Shown piece by piece: positions 21,409 through 30,937 of a stretch of DNA of 64,000 nucleotides. The stretch comes from Ashinkailepas kermadecensis. Taxonomy: Eukaryota; Arthropoda; Thecostraca; Neolepadidae. Within the stretch, counting starts at the first letter, position 1. Each line of letters starts with the position of its first letter. Below the pieces are notes generated by a model, which worked only from the letters and a program-made list of their open reading frames with translations, had not been told where the DNA came from and did not search any database. A program made the position numbers and the translations under genes. The DNA is taken from the NCBI GenBank assembly GCA_034440615.1, contig JAOTOM010005125.1, positions 268,001 to 332,000 of the forward strand, read 5' to 3'.

Positions 21409-21559
21409 CTGCCGCGGCTGGATGTGGTATATCTCGCCGTGCCGCCCGGCCTCGGCCGTCAACATCTGCCATTGGTCGGCAGTAGCGTCCAGCAACTGGC
21501 GAACACTGTCGCCCACCAAGTGCGCCGCCACCACTGCGGTACCGTCGTCCAGCATCACC
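21409..21559 (-). CDS. CTC1: CTC1-like gene, exon 9 (OB-fold strand pair after the zinc ribbon)
   Basis: The acceptor is CACCTGTCTACAG|GGTGATG and the donor CCGCGGCAG|GTACTC. One base completes the arginine codon of exon 8, then 50 residues begin VMLDDGTAVVAAHLVGDSVRQLL, where the hydrophobic-DDGTA-hydrophobic pattern is typical of an OB-fold strand 3 region following a zinc ribbon. The segment WQMLTAEAGRHG and IYHIQPRQ follow. If the donor is ignored, the frame runs on to a stop at 21277. I prefer splicing because exon 10 is phase-compatible and coding-like. Confidence 0.7.
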
Positions 21560-22020
21560 CTGTAGACAGGTGAGTGACGTCATGCAGCATCACGCTGCAG
21601 ACAGGTGAGTGACGTCATGCAGCATCACCCTGCAGACAGATGAGTGACGTCGTCCAGCATCACCCTATAGACAGGTGAGTGACGTCACCCAGCGCCACCA
21701 TGTAGACAGGTGAGTGACGTCATCCAACACCACCCTGCAGACAGGTAGGTAGTAATCCAGCGCCACCCTATAGACAGGTGAGTGACGTCACCCTGTTACA
21801 GACAGGTGAGTCCAGCACCATCCTGCAGACAGGCGAGTACCATCATCCAGCACCATCCTGTAGACAGGCGAGCAACGTCATTCGACACCATCCTGTATAC
21901 AGGCGAGCAACGTCATTTAACACCACCCTGTAGACAGGCGAGCACCATCATCCAGCACCATCCTGTAGACAGGCGAGTAACGTCATTCAACACCATCCTG
22001 TAGACGGGACACTGTCGTCA
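21550..22020 (-). repeat. 35-38 bp array repeating the exon 9 acceptor
   Basis: About 13 copies of a unit that on the plus strand reads CAGCACCACCCTGTAGACAGGTGAGTGACGTCATC in imperfect form. On the minus strand each copy carries CACCTGTCTRCAG followed by GGTGRTGCTG, i.e. the acceptor with its tract plus the first exon 9 bases. Copies decay with distance from the exon. The first copy overlaps the exon itself. Confidence 0.9.
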
Positions 22021-22305
22021 TCCAGCACAACGTCATACGATGGACAGTCTCACCGATCAGCACCATCCATTAGAAAGTCTCATCCATCCTGTTATCAAAC
22101 GTCACCCTGTACACGGGAAAGAGGAGACATCCTAGCTCGCGCAATCAATTGTCTAAAATCCAGTTTGAGCCCGAGCGCGTAAACGGAAATGAATTCTTGA
22201 AAAAGTAGCGTGAGAGTAAATTAATTCTAAATTAATTAATTATAAAATTAATTAATTAACTTACAAAAGGCATTCATTCCCCTCAACCCAGCAAGCAGCA
22301 TTAGC

Positions 22306-22348
22306 GTGGGGGGCTTTAGGGCGCTTCGACCAGAATTGATCATTCGCG
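22306..22348 (-). mobile_element. Short stem-loop retroposon (tail-poor copy)
   Basis: A minus-strand copy: GGGCTTTAGGGCGCTTCGAC then CAGAATTGATCATTCGCG. It is flanked by AGCAGCATTAGC (22294-22305) and AGCAGCATAAGC (22349-22360), a 12-bp duplication with one change. The tail is nearly absent, so insertion may not need a long tail. A closely similar variant (TTCGACCAGAGTTGATCATT) is at 41.0 kb. Confidence 0.75.
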
Positions 22349-22360
22349 AGCAGCATAAGC

Positions 22361-23149
22361 TTGTTGGCCATGCACGTCTATACAGGATGGTCTACTCTTC
22401 TTCATGACGTGGCATGATTAGTGAAACACTGGGCAGGATAATAATGGTCAGTAAGGGAATGGATTTGGTGGTGGTGGCCTGAACTTACTGCATGTGCCAT
22501 TTTTAATGACGAGGAGTGGGTAATGATTCGCTGTGGTGCCGCTTTCCATCCGATTTAAGTAACTTCGGGACAATGCGCGCAATACTGCGGGTACTTTTAT
22601 CCACAGTGATCTTTCTGCACCAGTAGTCACAGTAACTTAGTCCAGAATTTCACATTTTCAGTACCTGTTGCTAATTAAACTTCGATGGTCATAGATCAAA
22701 ACCGGGTCCATAATTGTGCATATTTACATTATAGTCATGGAGGCGTGCGTCGCCTCAGCGACAGCGCTGTAGCACCAGACTGGTGACGTCGCGACGTACG
22801 CAGCACCCGCACGATCTGTTTGTTGGGCACAGTAAAGCAGTCCCCGGCGCCGGCGACCACAGACACAATATATATGGTTTAAGACGATGTACCTGATCTG
22901 ACAAACCGGAATTGACGTAAGAACGGATTGAGATGGTGAAGTACCGTGTGACGTAGTTGGTCACTTAGAGGGCAGAACGATGAATGAGCAACTTTCGGGA
23001 TAATGTAGATGTCCCATACCAAACTATAGACGGTTCGGAAGTCTCAACCGGGTGACATTGCCCAGAGGTGGTAAACCAGTCTCCAGACTGGTGTACTGTT
23101 GCGGCCGCCAGCCCCACGACAATTAATCATCAAAGCGGCAAAGACCGGC
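22361..23149. other. CTC1-like intron 8, unassigned part
   Basis: A cysteine-rich open frame at 22755-22870 on the minus strand was examined as an exon and rejected (see rejected list). Nothing else is supported here. Confidence 0.45.
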
Positions 23150-23216
23150 AGTTAACTGGCCTGGGCAGCGACGGTCAGAGGCTACCTGACGCGGGTAGCG
23201 ACGATCGGGAATTACC
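23150..23216 (-). repeat. About 30-bp imperfect repeats of the exon 8 donor
   Basis: On the minus strand the sequence GTCACTGCCCGCGCCAG|GTAATT at the true donor is followed by GTCGCTACCCGCGTCAG|GTAGCC and GTCGCTGCCCAG|GCCAG. The exon end and donor are therefore copied twice more at about 30-bp spacing, with decay. Confidence 0.7.
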
Positions 23217-23425
23217 TGGCGCGGGCAGTGACGGTCGACTGCCGCTGACCTCGACAGCCGACGAAGGTGCAGACCCCGGCCGTCACATTGCGCTGACAGA
23301 GCGGGCAAACGGCCGACAGAGACGCCCGACACAGGTCCATCACACAGGCCAGCGTTACCCAGCGGGACAGCGTTGGCTCCGACAGGGCGGCGCACAACAG
23401 CTGCAGGGGCAGGTGTAGCCGGGGT
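23216..23425 (-). CDS. CTC1: CTC1-like gene, exon 8 (zinc ribbon)
   Basis: The acceptor is AATGTTGACAG|ACCCCGG and the donor GCGCCAG|GTAATT. One base completes the arginine of exon 7, followed by 69 codons and two leftover bases. The sequence includes LQLLCAALSEPTLSRW and the ribbon CPLCQRNVTAGVCTFVGC, a C-x2-C-x8-C-x4-C arrangement. It leads through exon 9 into the DDGTA OB strand. A zinc ribbon inserted in an OB-fold is known for CTC1 and RPA1; the long multi-OB context and lack of RPA1-like DNA-binding domains favour CTC1. A later acceptor (CCCCTGCAG, 9 codons in) would break the phase. Confidence 0.7.
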
Positions 23426-23487
23426 CTGTCAACATTTACAGACCCAACACAACACGGTCAGTTCGGGTCAGTAAACAGTTGTGGAAG

Positions 23488-23525
23488 GGACAGCTATCGA
23501 CATAATGGCATGTCGATAGCTGTCC
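23488..23525. other. Perfect 15-bp hairpin in intron 7
   Basis: GGACAGCTATCGACA at 23488-23502 is the exact reverse complement of TGTCGATAGCTGTCC at 23511-23525, with an 8-base loop. The stem is short for a miRNA precursor and has no obvious flanking continuation. Its role is unknown. Confidence 0.85.
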
Positions 23526-23714
23526 AGTGTTAAAATAGTGGTTTTTCGTTCGGTGTGAGATGTCTAATCGAATACAGTTTGATGTACAAATTCGTACTGA
23601 AAATGCCATTTTCAAATACCCCGTATGGCTTCGACGCTCAGTTTTAAGCCGATGGCGTACCTGTAAGGATATCTTTTCCCTTTTCACACATACCTATTTA
23701 TGAATAGGTACCTA

Positions 23715-24004
23715 TGTTAACGACCACAATCAAAATACAAATACGATAAACTGGTATTGAACAATAGACCACATCATAGGTAATTACTTTACTCGGAATT
23801 GTGTTAGGAGATATTTATGTTTTACAATCCACAATGTTAAGCGGAAGCATAATGTGTTAAGCACATGACATACTGGTACAAATGAGACATATCAATTTCA
23901 TAGACACACATGAAGAAGAATGATGACAATACATCTTTGGAAAAGATGTTGATTGCGTGTTCAGAAAGTGGTGTATTCCGCCCTATTTCAGGGATAATTT
24001 ATCA
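23715..24004. repeat. About 290-bp dispersed repeat, copy 1
   Basis: This aligns with 28180-28475. The shared blocks are TAAACTGRTATTG, CATCATAGGTA, GTGTTCAG then AAGTGGT, and the common right end AATTTATCAC. Both copies lie in introns of the CTC1-like gene in the same orientation. No coding capacity or terminal repeats were seen. Confidence 0.65.
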
Positions 24005-24097
24005 CAGCCTGTACAACCGGCACGCTACTACCAGTGTCGGAGTTCGAGCGCCACAGCCACAGGTAAAATCATGGTCATCGGATGAGTCATTAGGATG

Positions 24098-24260
24098 GTT
24101 GGTTGGTTATTGGTTTTACGACACGTGGATCGTTGAGTCATATAGCGTCGCCAATCTCTCACGCCGATTGGTCGCGGGCGAAGAGTAGCGACAGGTGAGA
24201 TTCGAACCCACAATCTTTCGATTGTGAGACGAGCATCTAACCCCTAGACCACTCGTCCCC
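24098..24260 (-). mobile_element. tRNA-derived SINE (family S1), intron copy
   Basis: A minus-strand copy of the S1 SINE: the reversed tail GTTGGTTGGTTATTGG, the body, the B box as GAGATTCGAACCCAC and the head at CTAGACCACTCGTCCCC. It is flanked by a perfect 14-bp duplication GAGTCATTAGGATG (24084-24097 and 24261-24274). It lies in intron 7 of the CTC1-like gene, in the same orientation as the gene. Confidence 0.92.
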
Positions 24261-24767
24261 GAGTCATTAGGATGAAGATTACGGTCAGGGCCAGGGTCAA
24301 GGTAATATTAAAAATTAATTTCCGGGTCAGGGGCGCCAGTTCTCGGTCTGTCCAGCCGCAGATAGAAGCCAGGATCGGTTAGACCATGCGTCATAGCTTC
24401 GTGTAGACAACAGCCTGGTTACGATAGACTTACAAAAATCATCCCTTCGGGTACCGGTAATCTACAGGGAAATATGAGCTACTGTCATGGCAGCACGTCA
24501 TTCTGAGCTGATGATGCACAATACCTGACATACCACAACCCACCGCATCAACAAGAGACGAGGTCCACGAGTCAGAGACCAATAGCCCATCTGCTCACCT
24601 AGCATGTAGACCACCTCCACTCGCTCGGCAAGACACTTGTGCCGGCAACGTCTCTGTTCCCACTCCATTCAAACCAATCCCAATTTTTTGTAATCAATTT
24701 TGGCGGGACCTAGCGGCGTTAGTCCACACAAGCAGTTTATAATCCGGTGGCCTCAACTCCCGCTGAC

Positions 24768-25005
24768 CTTTTGACTGTGTTCTGCACCGTCTGTGGCTGC
24801 CAGTCGGTGACCTCCAGGTCAGAAAGGACGGTGGTGACCAGGTGCGTGGAGCCGCTAGTGGTGACACAGCGGATACAGCTGGCAGTCAGGTGCGAACCGG
24901 GCACCAGGCCGAGCAGACTGAGCCACTCGGCCGGCTCAACCACGTACAGCACCACCTCGGCACCGCTGACCGGGTCACCCAGCCGCAGCACCACCTTGTG
25001 GGTGT
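24768..25005 (-). CDS. CTC1: CTC1-like gene, exon 7 (OB-fold segment)
   Basis: The acceptor is CGTTCGTCAG|ACACCC and the donor GTCAAAAG|GTCAGC. Two bases finish the asparagine codon of exon 6, then 78 codons and two bases. It reads through VVLRLGDPVSGAEVVLYV, EPAEWLSLLGLVPGSHLTA and a later SDLEVTDW. A W-x-x-L-x-x-L-x-P-G-x-x-L block followed by a hydrophobic strand is the pattern of the C-terminal OB-folds of CTC1, where a P-G turn precedes the conserved strand. The donor GTCAGC is weaker than the others, but the phase fits exon 8. Confidence 0.72.
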
Positions 25006-25170
25006 CTGACGAACGACGGCAGCTGTGTCATACGCAGCACCACCCTGTAGGTGTCTGACGGGCGACGAAAGGTATGCTACTCACACAGCACCACATTGTG
25101 GGTATTCAGCGGGCGACGAGAGGTTTGTCGCTCACAGCACCACCATATTCGTGTCTGACGGAGGATGAGT
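25006..25170 (-). repeat. About 50-bp array repeating the exon 7 acceptor
   Basis: Copies of CAGCACCACCYTGTRGGTGT followed by CTGACGGGCGACGA start at 24986 (in the exon), 25035, 25086 and 25135. On the minus strand each carries TCGTCAGACACC, i.e. the acceptor AG and the following exon bases. Further decayed copies (GCATTACCTTGTGGGTGTCAG) reappear at 25610-25720 beyond a CA-rich stretch. Confidence 0.85.
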
Positions 25171-25189
25171 AGTGTGCTACACGAACAGC

Positions 25190-25750
25190 ACATACACCTA
25201 CACACACACACACACACATCTACACCTACAGCACCAGCTTGTGGATGTCACACACGCACGCACGCACGAACGCACACACACAGTTACTATGTCCAAATTT
25301 GGAAATTTGTGTTGGAAGCAACACATAGCAGGACAATTAATTAAATCTGAAGTCAGACATTTTACTTTTGTTCACATGTTGCATATGTCTACATCAATGC
25401 ACCAAAGAGATGGGTGTTTGGTGATTAACCCCACCAGCATGAATGATCTCAAATTGCCACCGACTGGTTTTAAGGCGATGGTGGGCTGCATGTAGACCTA
25501 GCATCATGCAATACAGTTACATACAAGACGCATGATGTACCATTCGACATCTTAGTTACATCTTTAAATACGGGTGACGAGATGGGTGTCACACACACGC
25601 ACACACACCTAGCATTACCTTGTGGGTGTCAGACGGGTGACGAGATAGGTGTCACACACGCGCGCGCACACACGCACGCACACACCTAGCATTACCTTGT
25701 GGGTGTCAGACGGGTGACGTGATGGGTGTCACACACACACATCACCACAT
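25190..25750. repeat. CA-rich microsatellites with decayed acceptor-array units
   Basis: CACACA runs occur at 25198-25222, 25250-25280, 25590-25607 and 25650-25685. Between them is about 280 bp without a recognisable feature. At 25600-25735 are two or three more GCATTACCTTGTGGGTGTCA units related to the exon 7 acceptor array. Confidence 0.75.
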
Positions 25751-26256
25751 TGGTGCTGTGTGTGACATCGGTCACGTCCTAAAAGCTCACGATACCATTA
25801 GTTTACGATACCGTTTAGTTTACCTATGTTGAACCTATAAACTCACGTTTCCATTATTTATTGGGTGGTTCACGACGCACTTTATGCACGATCACGGCTA
25901 ATGATGCCGTCCACCCTGTTTCGCCGGCGGGCCACGGGATTGGGAAATGTCCAAAGTGGTGCGAATGTTGTAAATCCACGTTTCGACAACGCTTTCTTCA
26001 ACTATCCTGACAAAGGCGTTAGCGGAACGTGGGAACAATGAGGAAAGGAACTTGTTTGGACTTTTTGGGTTCCACTATCTTTAATTTAAGCACACATGTC
26101 CGTATTAACTAACATATGCAATCTACAACTTTTGTAGGAAACGCATCGCGCGTTTCTTTACGTCTGACCACCATATGAGAGTAAATTTGGCTCCACTGTG
26201 CCCAGGCCAGCCAATATTGGACACCGCACCAGGCAGCGGCCGGCCACGAATACCCC

Positions 26257-26575
26257 GACGGTAACTCACTGAGGCTGAGCGGCGCCGGCCCGCGGTATCG
26301 GACAGCCAGCCACCGACACCCCGACGGTAACTCACTGAGGCTGAGCGGCGCCGGCCCGCGGTATCGGACAGACAGCCACCGACACCCCGACGGTAACTCA
26401 CTGAGGCTGAGCGGCGCCGGCCCGCGGTATCGGACAGCCAGCCACCGACACCCCGACGGTAACTCACTGAGGCTGAGCGGCGCCGGTCCGCGGTATCGGA
26501 CAGCCAGCCACCGACACCCCGACGGTTACTCACTGAGGCTGAGCGGCGCCGGCCCGCGGTATCGGACGAATCTGT
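26257..26575 (-). repeat. 66-bp array of the exon 6 end plus donor, five copies
   Basis: Near-identical units start at 26257, 26323, 26389, 26455 and 26521, exactly 66 bp apart. The unit reads GACGGTAACTCACTGAGGCT then GAGCGGCGCCGGCCCGCGGT and continues to CACCCC. On the minus strand each unit contains the last 40 bases of exon 6 and a complete donor (CCTCA|GTGAGTTACC). The last unit is the real exon edge. A 22-residue periodic frame across the array is a by-product of the unit being a multiple of three. Confidence 0.95.
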
Positions 26576-26631
26576 CGCGCGCGTGGGTCCGCTCCAGAAT
26601 CACGCCGCGAACGGTCAGCAGCAGGTTATCG
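26534..26631 (-). CDS. CTC1: CTC1-like gene, exon 6
   Basis: The acceptor is CAGCCTATCGCAG|CGATAAC and the donor AGCCTCA|GTGAGT. One base, 32 codons and one base; the frame reads DNLLLTVRGVILERTHARD and RYRGPAPLSL. LLLTVRGVILER is a typical first OB-fold strand. Phase fits exon 5 (AG plus C gives serine) and exon 7 (A plus AC gives asparagine). Four extra copies of its 3' edge follow in the intron. Confidence 0.7.
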
Positions 26632-26639
26632 CTGCGATA

Positions 26640-28179
26640 GGCTGTCAACTCACCGACGCTGTGCGGCAAACACGCGAGGCTAGGTTAAGTCACCAGCACT
26701 GCGATGGAAACACGTCGGTTCACTCACACCATCACGGGTGCCAGTCAGGTCAAATGAAGTGACTCTACTAACTAGCACTGCCACTCATGATCGGGTCACC
26801 GACCCGACTTTCTCAGATTGCCACGCTTCTGATACCTTAATAATCTGCTATGAAAAGACGAATTGTCTTCGATGAAAATTACACACACTCGTAAAATTAT
26901 TTTTAACTAAATTTATAAATTTATTTTGAAGTAATTGCGTTAAATGTTCAATGGAAGGGTTCATAGGGTACCTCCCACAAAACCCTTTACTCGTGTTGTG
27001 CCACTTTTCCGTGATACATTTGTCTCCAGTAATCTTTAAAAGATGGGAACAGCGCTTGGTCAACAAGCTTTCTTCCGAAAACGGTGTTTTGCCTGGCTGC
27101 GTCCACAGCGTAAGTGGTGTTCTGTAATTAGCTAATAATACGGATTCAGTTGGAAACCCTTCGCGCACCGGACACAATTGGTGCGCCCCCAGAGCCCTGG
27201 TCGGTGCTCCCATGCGGACGCGATAAGTAGCACGTTGACGCTAGTGCGCGGTACGTTCACACCGATACGTAGACGAAAAACTGCCGCGTGCATGAGAAAG
27301 GAAGGAAAAGAGAGAAAACACTCATTTACAATGAAGGCCGCGACCATCGACCAGATGCGCCACATTTATCGCTAGCAGTTCTTGATTTTCACCTTCATTG
27401 CTACCAGATTTTGCTACCAAATGATTAAATAAATACAGATATTTGTTACCTCCAAAGAAAGCACCATATTTGTCGTAATGAAGAGCTGTCCCTAAATTGG
27501 CTTCCGTTTTTCAAAGAAAAATGGGTGAGAAAACTTGAATGTGATTATTTCGCTACTTTAACACCAAAGTGGAAGCTAAGGCACTTTTTCAGTGATTTTA
27601 TAACTGAAAACATTTTTATCTTCAGGTGTTTTAACTTTAGTACTTGTTTTATATAACATTAGTACGTATTTTCTAGTGTTTTAACTTAAGCTTGGTTTAA
27701 CTTGTTAATCTTTAGGTCTTTTATCTTTTATCTTTTAACATTTTTATCATTTTTATCTAGAAAGGATCGAAATGTTTAGTGTTCTTTGCTTTAGTTTTCT
27801 TTCTTCTGTTCATAAATATACCTGTTAACCAATCGATGCAAGGCATTGTTGGTATGACGACGCAAAAAGTTAGAAATTGTATTACACATTGAGCACACGG
27901 CCACATGAGTTTTGGCACACAAAAGTTTTGCTGTCGAGTTGTCTGCATTGCAGTATAAATTTGTGCTATTTTGATTGCATTGCAGCATTTTGATAGCTGT
28001 CTGTGCTTGCACGTGTGGCTACAGTAGTGGAACTGGTGAGTGATAGTTTTTTGTGCACTGCGCTTGGTGTGCTTTTTCCCAAGAGTTGGTACACCCGTGA
28101 GCCTTTTTGGCTTTTTTAGACAATTGCGTACATACCACTGTTCCCGCTACGCGTGATTTGAGAGGTACCTAATTTGAGG
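26640..28179. other. CTC1-like intron 5, unassigned part
   Basis: Several medium-length frames on both strands around 26850-27380 overlap one another and show no recognisable domain. An AT-rich tract with repeated GTTTTAACTT motifs runs 27595-27760. No feature can be supported. Confidence 0.4.
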
Positions 28180-28475
28180 ACGCCGATATCAACGATAACG
28201 ATACAAACACCTATGCTATAAACTGATATTGTATACCATAGGACATCATAGGTATTCCCTTCACCTGGAAATGCGCTATGGAATGTCTGTTATGACGACC
28301 CCGGATCCGTTTTAGTGAGCATTAGCATGATACTTGTAAACGGAATACAGTTAGAAACGAGGAATAAATACTTCACAAACATGCGCCAAGAAGCACGATG
28401 TCGATATTCTTTTGGGATGAATGTCGACTCAGTGTTCAGTAAGTGGTACATTCCACCCTACTTCGCGAATAATTT
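28180..28475. repeat. About 290-bp dispersed repeat, copy 2
   Basis: This aligns with 23715-24004 and has the same right end AATTTATCAC. It is interrupted by several indels and abuts the exon 5 donor array at about 28490. Confidence 0.6.
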
Positions 28476-28489
28476 ATCACTGGTGTGAC

Positions 28490-28608
28490 GTCACAGTATT
28501 ATGGTGCCGCCGTGGTGCGCGGGTGTGATGTCACAGTACCATGATTCCGCCGTGGTGCGCGGGTGTGACATCACAGCACCGTGGTGCGCGAGTGTGACGT
28601 CACTGTAC
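28490..28608 (-). repeat. 35-45 bp array of exon 5 donor-flanking sequence
   Basis: Three to four copies of CCGTGGTGCGCGGGTGTGAY followed by GTCACAGTAC. On the minus strand each carries GTAC(A/T)GTGACRTCACAC, the first intron bases after the exon 5 donor. Here the duplicated segment is mostly intronic. The copies contain TGACGTCA, a CRE-like palindrome, which I regard as incidental. Confidence 0.8.
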
Positions 28609-28686
28609 CTGAGCGCCTCGGTCGTGTGCGGGAGAAACGTCGGCGACGGGTCGACGCGCGGTACCAACTGAAGGTCGTTCGGGGCG
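28609..28686 (-). CDS. CTC1: CTC1-like gene, exon 5 (acceptor uncertain)
   Basis: The donor is GCGCTCAG|GTACAG. The frame APNDLQLVPRVDPSPTFLP then HTTEAL is open. The strongest acceptor by eye, CTTTCCACAG at 28701, would give a phase-0 start that clashes with exon 4, which leaves two bases. The weaker GTGCTGAG|CGCC at 28687 restores the phase and makes the whole gene divisible by three. Either a short exon lies undetected between exons 4 and 5, or the weaker acceptor is used. Confidence 0.5.
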
Positions 28687-28700
28687 CTCAGCACCGCACA

Positions 28701-29405
28701 CTGTGGAAAGCATGAGACGAGTCTTTCTGGTAGACCGCAATTCCCTTGTCTGTGGACACACAGAGTAGTTTACTGCATCATCACCATTGATTAAAATGGC
28801 AAACACATGTCTCTCCAACAGATTGAACACATTGGAGTTAAATGAGCACATATAACTTATCACACATATAACTACCATGGCTTTGCAAATAACCCTGCTA
28901 AAACCGAACCTTTGAAAGCTACTGCTCAAATCTCACAGGAGAAATTGACATAAGAAGCCGGAAAACTGTCTAGCAGCTGACAGTTGTCCTTCGGTTTTAA
29001 TAAGAACATGATTGGCCTGCTAACAGAAGTTGCGAGACATCAACAGTTAACTACAGCATACGCACACATTACACATTGAGCACATCGGCATGTAGCGCAG
29101 CCGCTGTTGGGCAGCATAGTATCGTATGCCACTTAACCCAGTGATCATTTGTAAACATAGTCACTATCGTTGCGTAACAAATGTCCCTTCATTCCCACTT
29201 GCATTCTATCCTAACAGACAATAACATAATTAAAGAAACATCACACATCTATCGGGCTATCGCCATCAAGCAGCGTTGGACCAATGGCAAACACCCACCG
29301 CCCCAATGTCCACCAATTAGCACCGTGCTGTAACTCGACAGAAACGAGCGGCGTCCTTGATTGGCGGCCGTATCAGGCGCTCGGTACCAGGCTACTCAGA
29401 CTCAC
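28701..29405. other. CTC1-like intron 4
   Basis: No repeat or RNA gene is recognised. If the strong CTTTCCACAG acceptor of exon 5 is the real one, a small phase-changing exon should be hidden here. Confidence 0.4.
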
Positions 29406-29995
29406 CGCCTGGCTGTCCAGAGCCGGTCCGACGAGAGCAGGGCATATGAAGCGGCCGGCTGGAGGTTGCCCGCCAGTCTGACCGCGTTCCCGGACAGCAG
29501 CAGCAGGACGGGACGACTGCAGCCCGCCTCCTGCAGCAGGCCATGCAGCCAGCGACGAGTACCGCCGGGGCTGGCCCGCGGTGCACTGCTCTGGTACAGC
29601 AGCAGCCGCGGCGCATCCGGCAGCGGCTCCTGCTGCTGCTGCTGCTCACACGCCTGTGGCCTCGCCTGCAGCCGAGTGGCGGCCTGCCGGTGCGTCATCA
29701 GGTAGTGGAGGGGTGGCGCCGCCGGCAGCTGCTCCCACACGACGGTCGGTCGCAACAGACTCACCAGCCCGTCCAGCCCCTCGGTGGTGGCCGGTCCGCC
29801 CAGCAGCAGCAGCGGCACCGAGGTAGCGCCCGCGCTCAGCCGCCAGCCGCCGCTGGCGTCCCGGCCCAGCACGGCCACCAGTCGCCGCTCGGTTGTCGCT
29901 GCGCCGTGCCGCCACCTGTTTACCGACTCCGGCACGTCGGGCTCGCCCGTCGACAGAACGTCCGGCAGACGATGCAGCTCGAACGGCGGCTCGAA
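29406..29995 (-). CDS. CTC1: CTC1-like gene, exon 4 (largest exon)
   Basis: The acceptor is CGCTCCACCTCAG|TTCGAG and the donor GCCAGGCG|GTGAGT. 196 codons plus two bases, phase 0 in. The frame begins FEPPFELHRLPDVL and includes ERRLVAVLGRDASGG, VPLLLLGGPATTEGLDGLV and a run of five glutamines (GCTGCTGCTGCTGCT on the plus strand). It ends through RPVLLLLSGNAVRLAG and SYALLSSDRLW. The alternating hydrophobic pattern fits two OB-folds separated by a Gln-rich linker. GC content is far above the flanking introns. I do not recognise a specific motif in this exon; assignment to CTC1 rests on the downstream exons. Confidence 0.68.
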
Positions 29996-30334
29996 CTGAG
30001 GTGGAGCGTACCGCGCAAGTCATACGGGCCGCAGGGGGATGGAATGTCGCAACTGCATGGAGTGCCACTGCCGCACGGGTGAAGAGCATGCGGGACATTA
30101 TTCGAGTTAACATCATTCATCATCAAAGGATGATTCAAGATCATTATGATTGAGATGCATTGATGAACTGCTAGTAGTAAGCTTCTTGTTGCTGATTACC
30201 TTCATGTAAATAACTCGTCTCGAATGGGGCACGGTTGGAGCAACACCCTTGTGCTTGATATTCATCACTCAGAACGCCAGAAAATTGTGCTCTCCTTTAT
30301 TTTGCTGAACGGTTGAATGGTGTTGCTCGACAAT

Positions 30335-30392
30335 GGGCGCTCTATAACCAATGCAGTTGATGCGCCCTAAAACCATAATAACCAACCAACGA
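30335..30392 (+). mobile_element. Short stem-loop retroposon
   Basis: GGGCGCTCTATAACCAATGC through GCGCCCTAAAACCATAATAACCAACCAAC, a complete 58-bp insertion flanked by a perfect 14-bp duplication TGTTGCTCGACAAT (30321-30334 and 30393-30406). It lies in intron 3 of the CTC1-like gene. Confidence 0.93.
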
Positions 30393-30810
30393 TGTTGCTC
30401 GACAATAAAACGGAGGACTGTTTGCTCTTCGATACAAAATGTCTAACCCTGCGGGTTATTACACTTGGGCTTCCATTTCAACAGTAGTGCATTGCACTGC
30501 AGTACACTGCAGTTGGCGGCTGGCGAAATAACACTAGGTTTACATCACATATTGATGGATGTCTTGATCCACCTGTTATTCCTCATCCGTTATGCTGAGA
30601 TTATAAATGTCAACAAAGCATCCCAAGTCTAGACGAGAAAAGTGGTTTCCAATATCAAAATTTAAAACAAAACTATCCTCTCCCACTCTGATGAACTCCT
30701 AGTTATTAACACTCCAAATGCAGGATTACCGCATTCAAATCCAATGTTCGTCCGAGCCGACTGTTCGTGGCTCCAGGCTGTTCGGTTCCGGTCCCGATCA
30801 GCGGTATTAC

Positions 30811-30937
30811 CTGGACGGAGGTGACGCATCGGTGGGGTGTGCAGGCGAATTCTCTCACTAAGCCGCGCTCAACGCCCCGGTAGCCGGTGGTTCGCAGCAG
30901 CTGGAAGACGGCGCTCTTCTCACCGTCCAGCGGCACC
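30811..30937 (-). CDS. CTC1: CTC1-like gene, exon 3
   Basis: The acceptor is GCGGGTGTCTCAG|GGTGCCG and the donor CGTCCAG|GTAATA. One base completes threonine from exon 2, then 42 codons, phase 0 out: VPLDGEKSAVFQLLRTTG and ERGLVREFACTPHRCVTSVQ. Both splice sites are strong and both neighbours fit in phase. No domain can be named from this piece alone. Confidence 0.66.

Noticed and set aside
20145..22020. CRISPR arrays
   Set aside because: Repeats are contiguous without unique spacers, units vary, and the DNA is an animal genome.
22755..22870. Cysteine-rich exon (YCVCGRRRR type) between exons 8 and 9 of the CTC1-like gene
   Set aside because: The phase of a start after GATCAG fits, but no acceptable donor exists and exons 8 and 9 already join in phase to give a complete zinc ribbon and OB strand.
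26123..26533. 136-residue protein with five 22-residue repeats on the minus strand
   Set aside because: It is the 66-bp donor array read in a frame different from exon 6; the exon frame meets a stop just after the donor.
28490..28608. CRE sites (TGACGTCA) as an enhancer or promoter
   Set aside because: The motif lies within a donor-derived tandem repeat in an intron; recurrence is explained by duplication.
29543..30116. Plus-strand frames up to 179 residues and another minus-strand frame of 156 residues
   Set aside because: Shadows of GC-rich exon 4; they do not fit any splice phase, and their composition follows the CAG/CTG tract.
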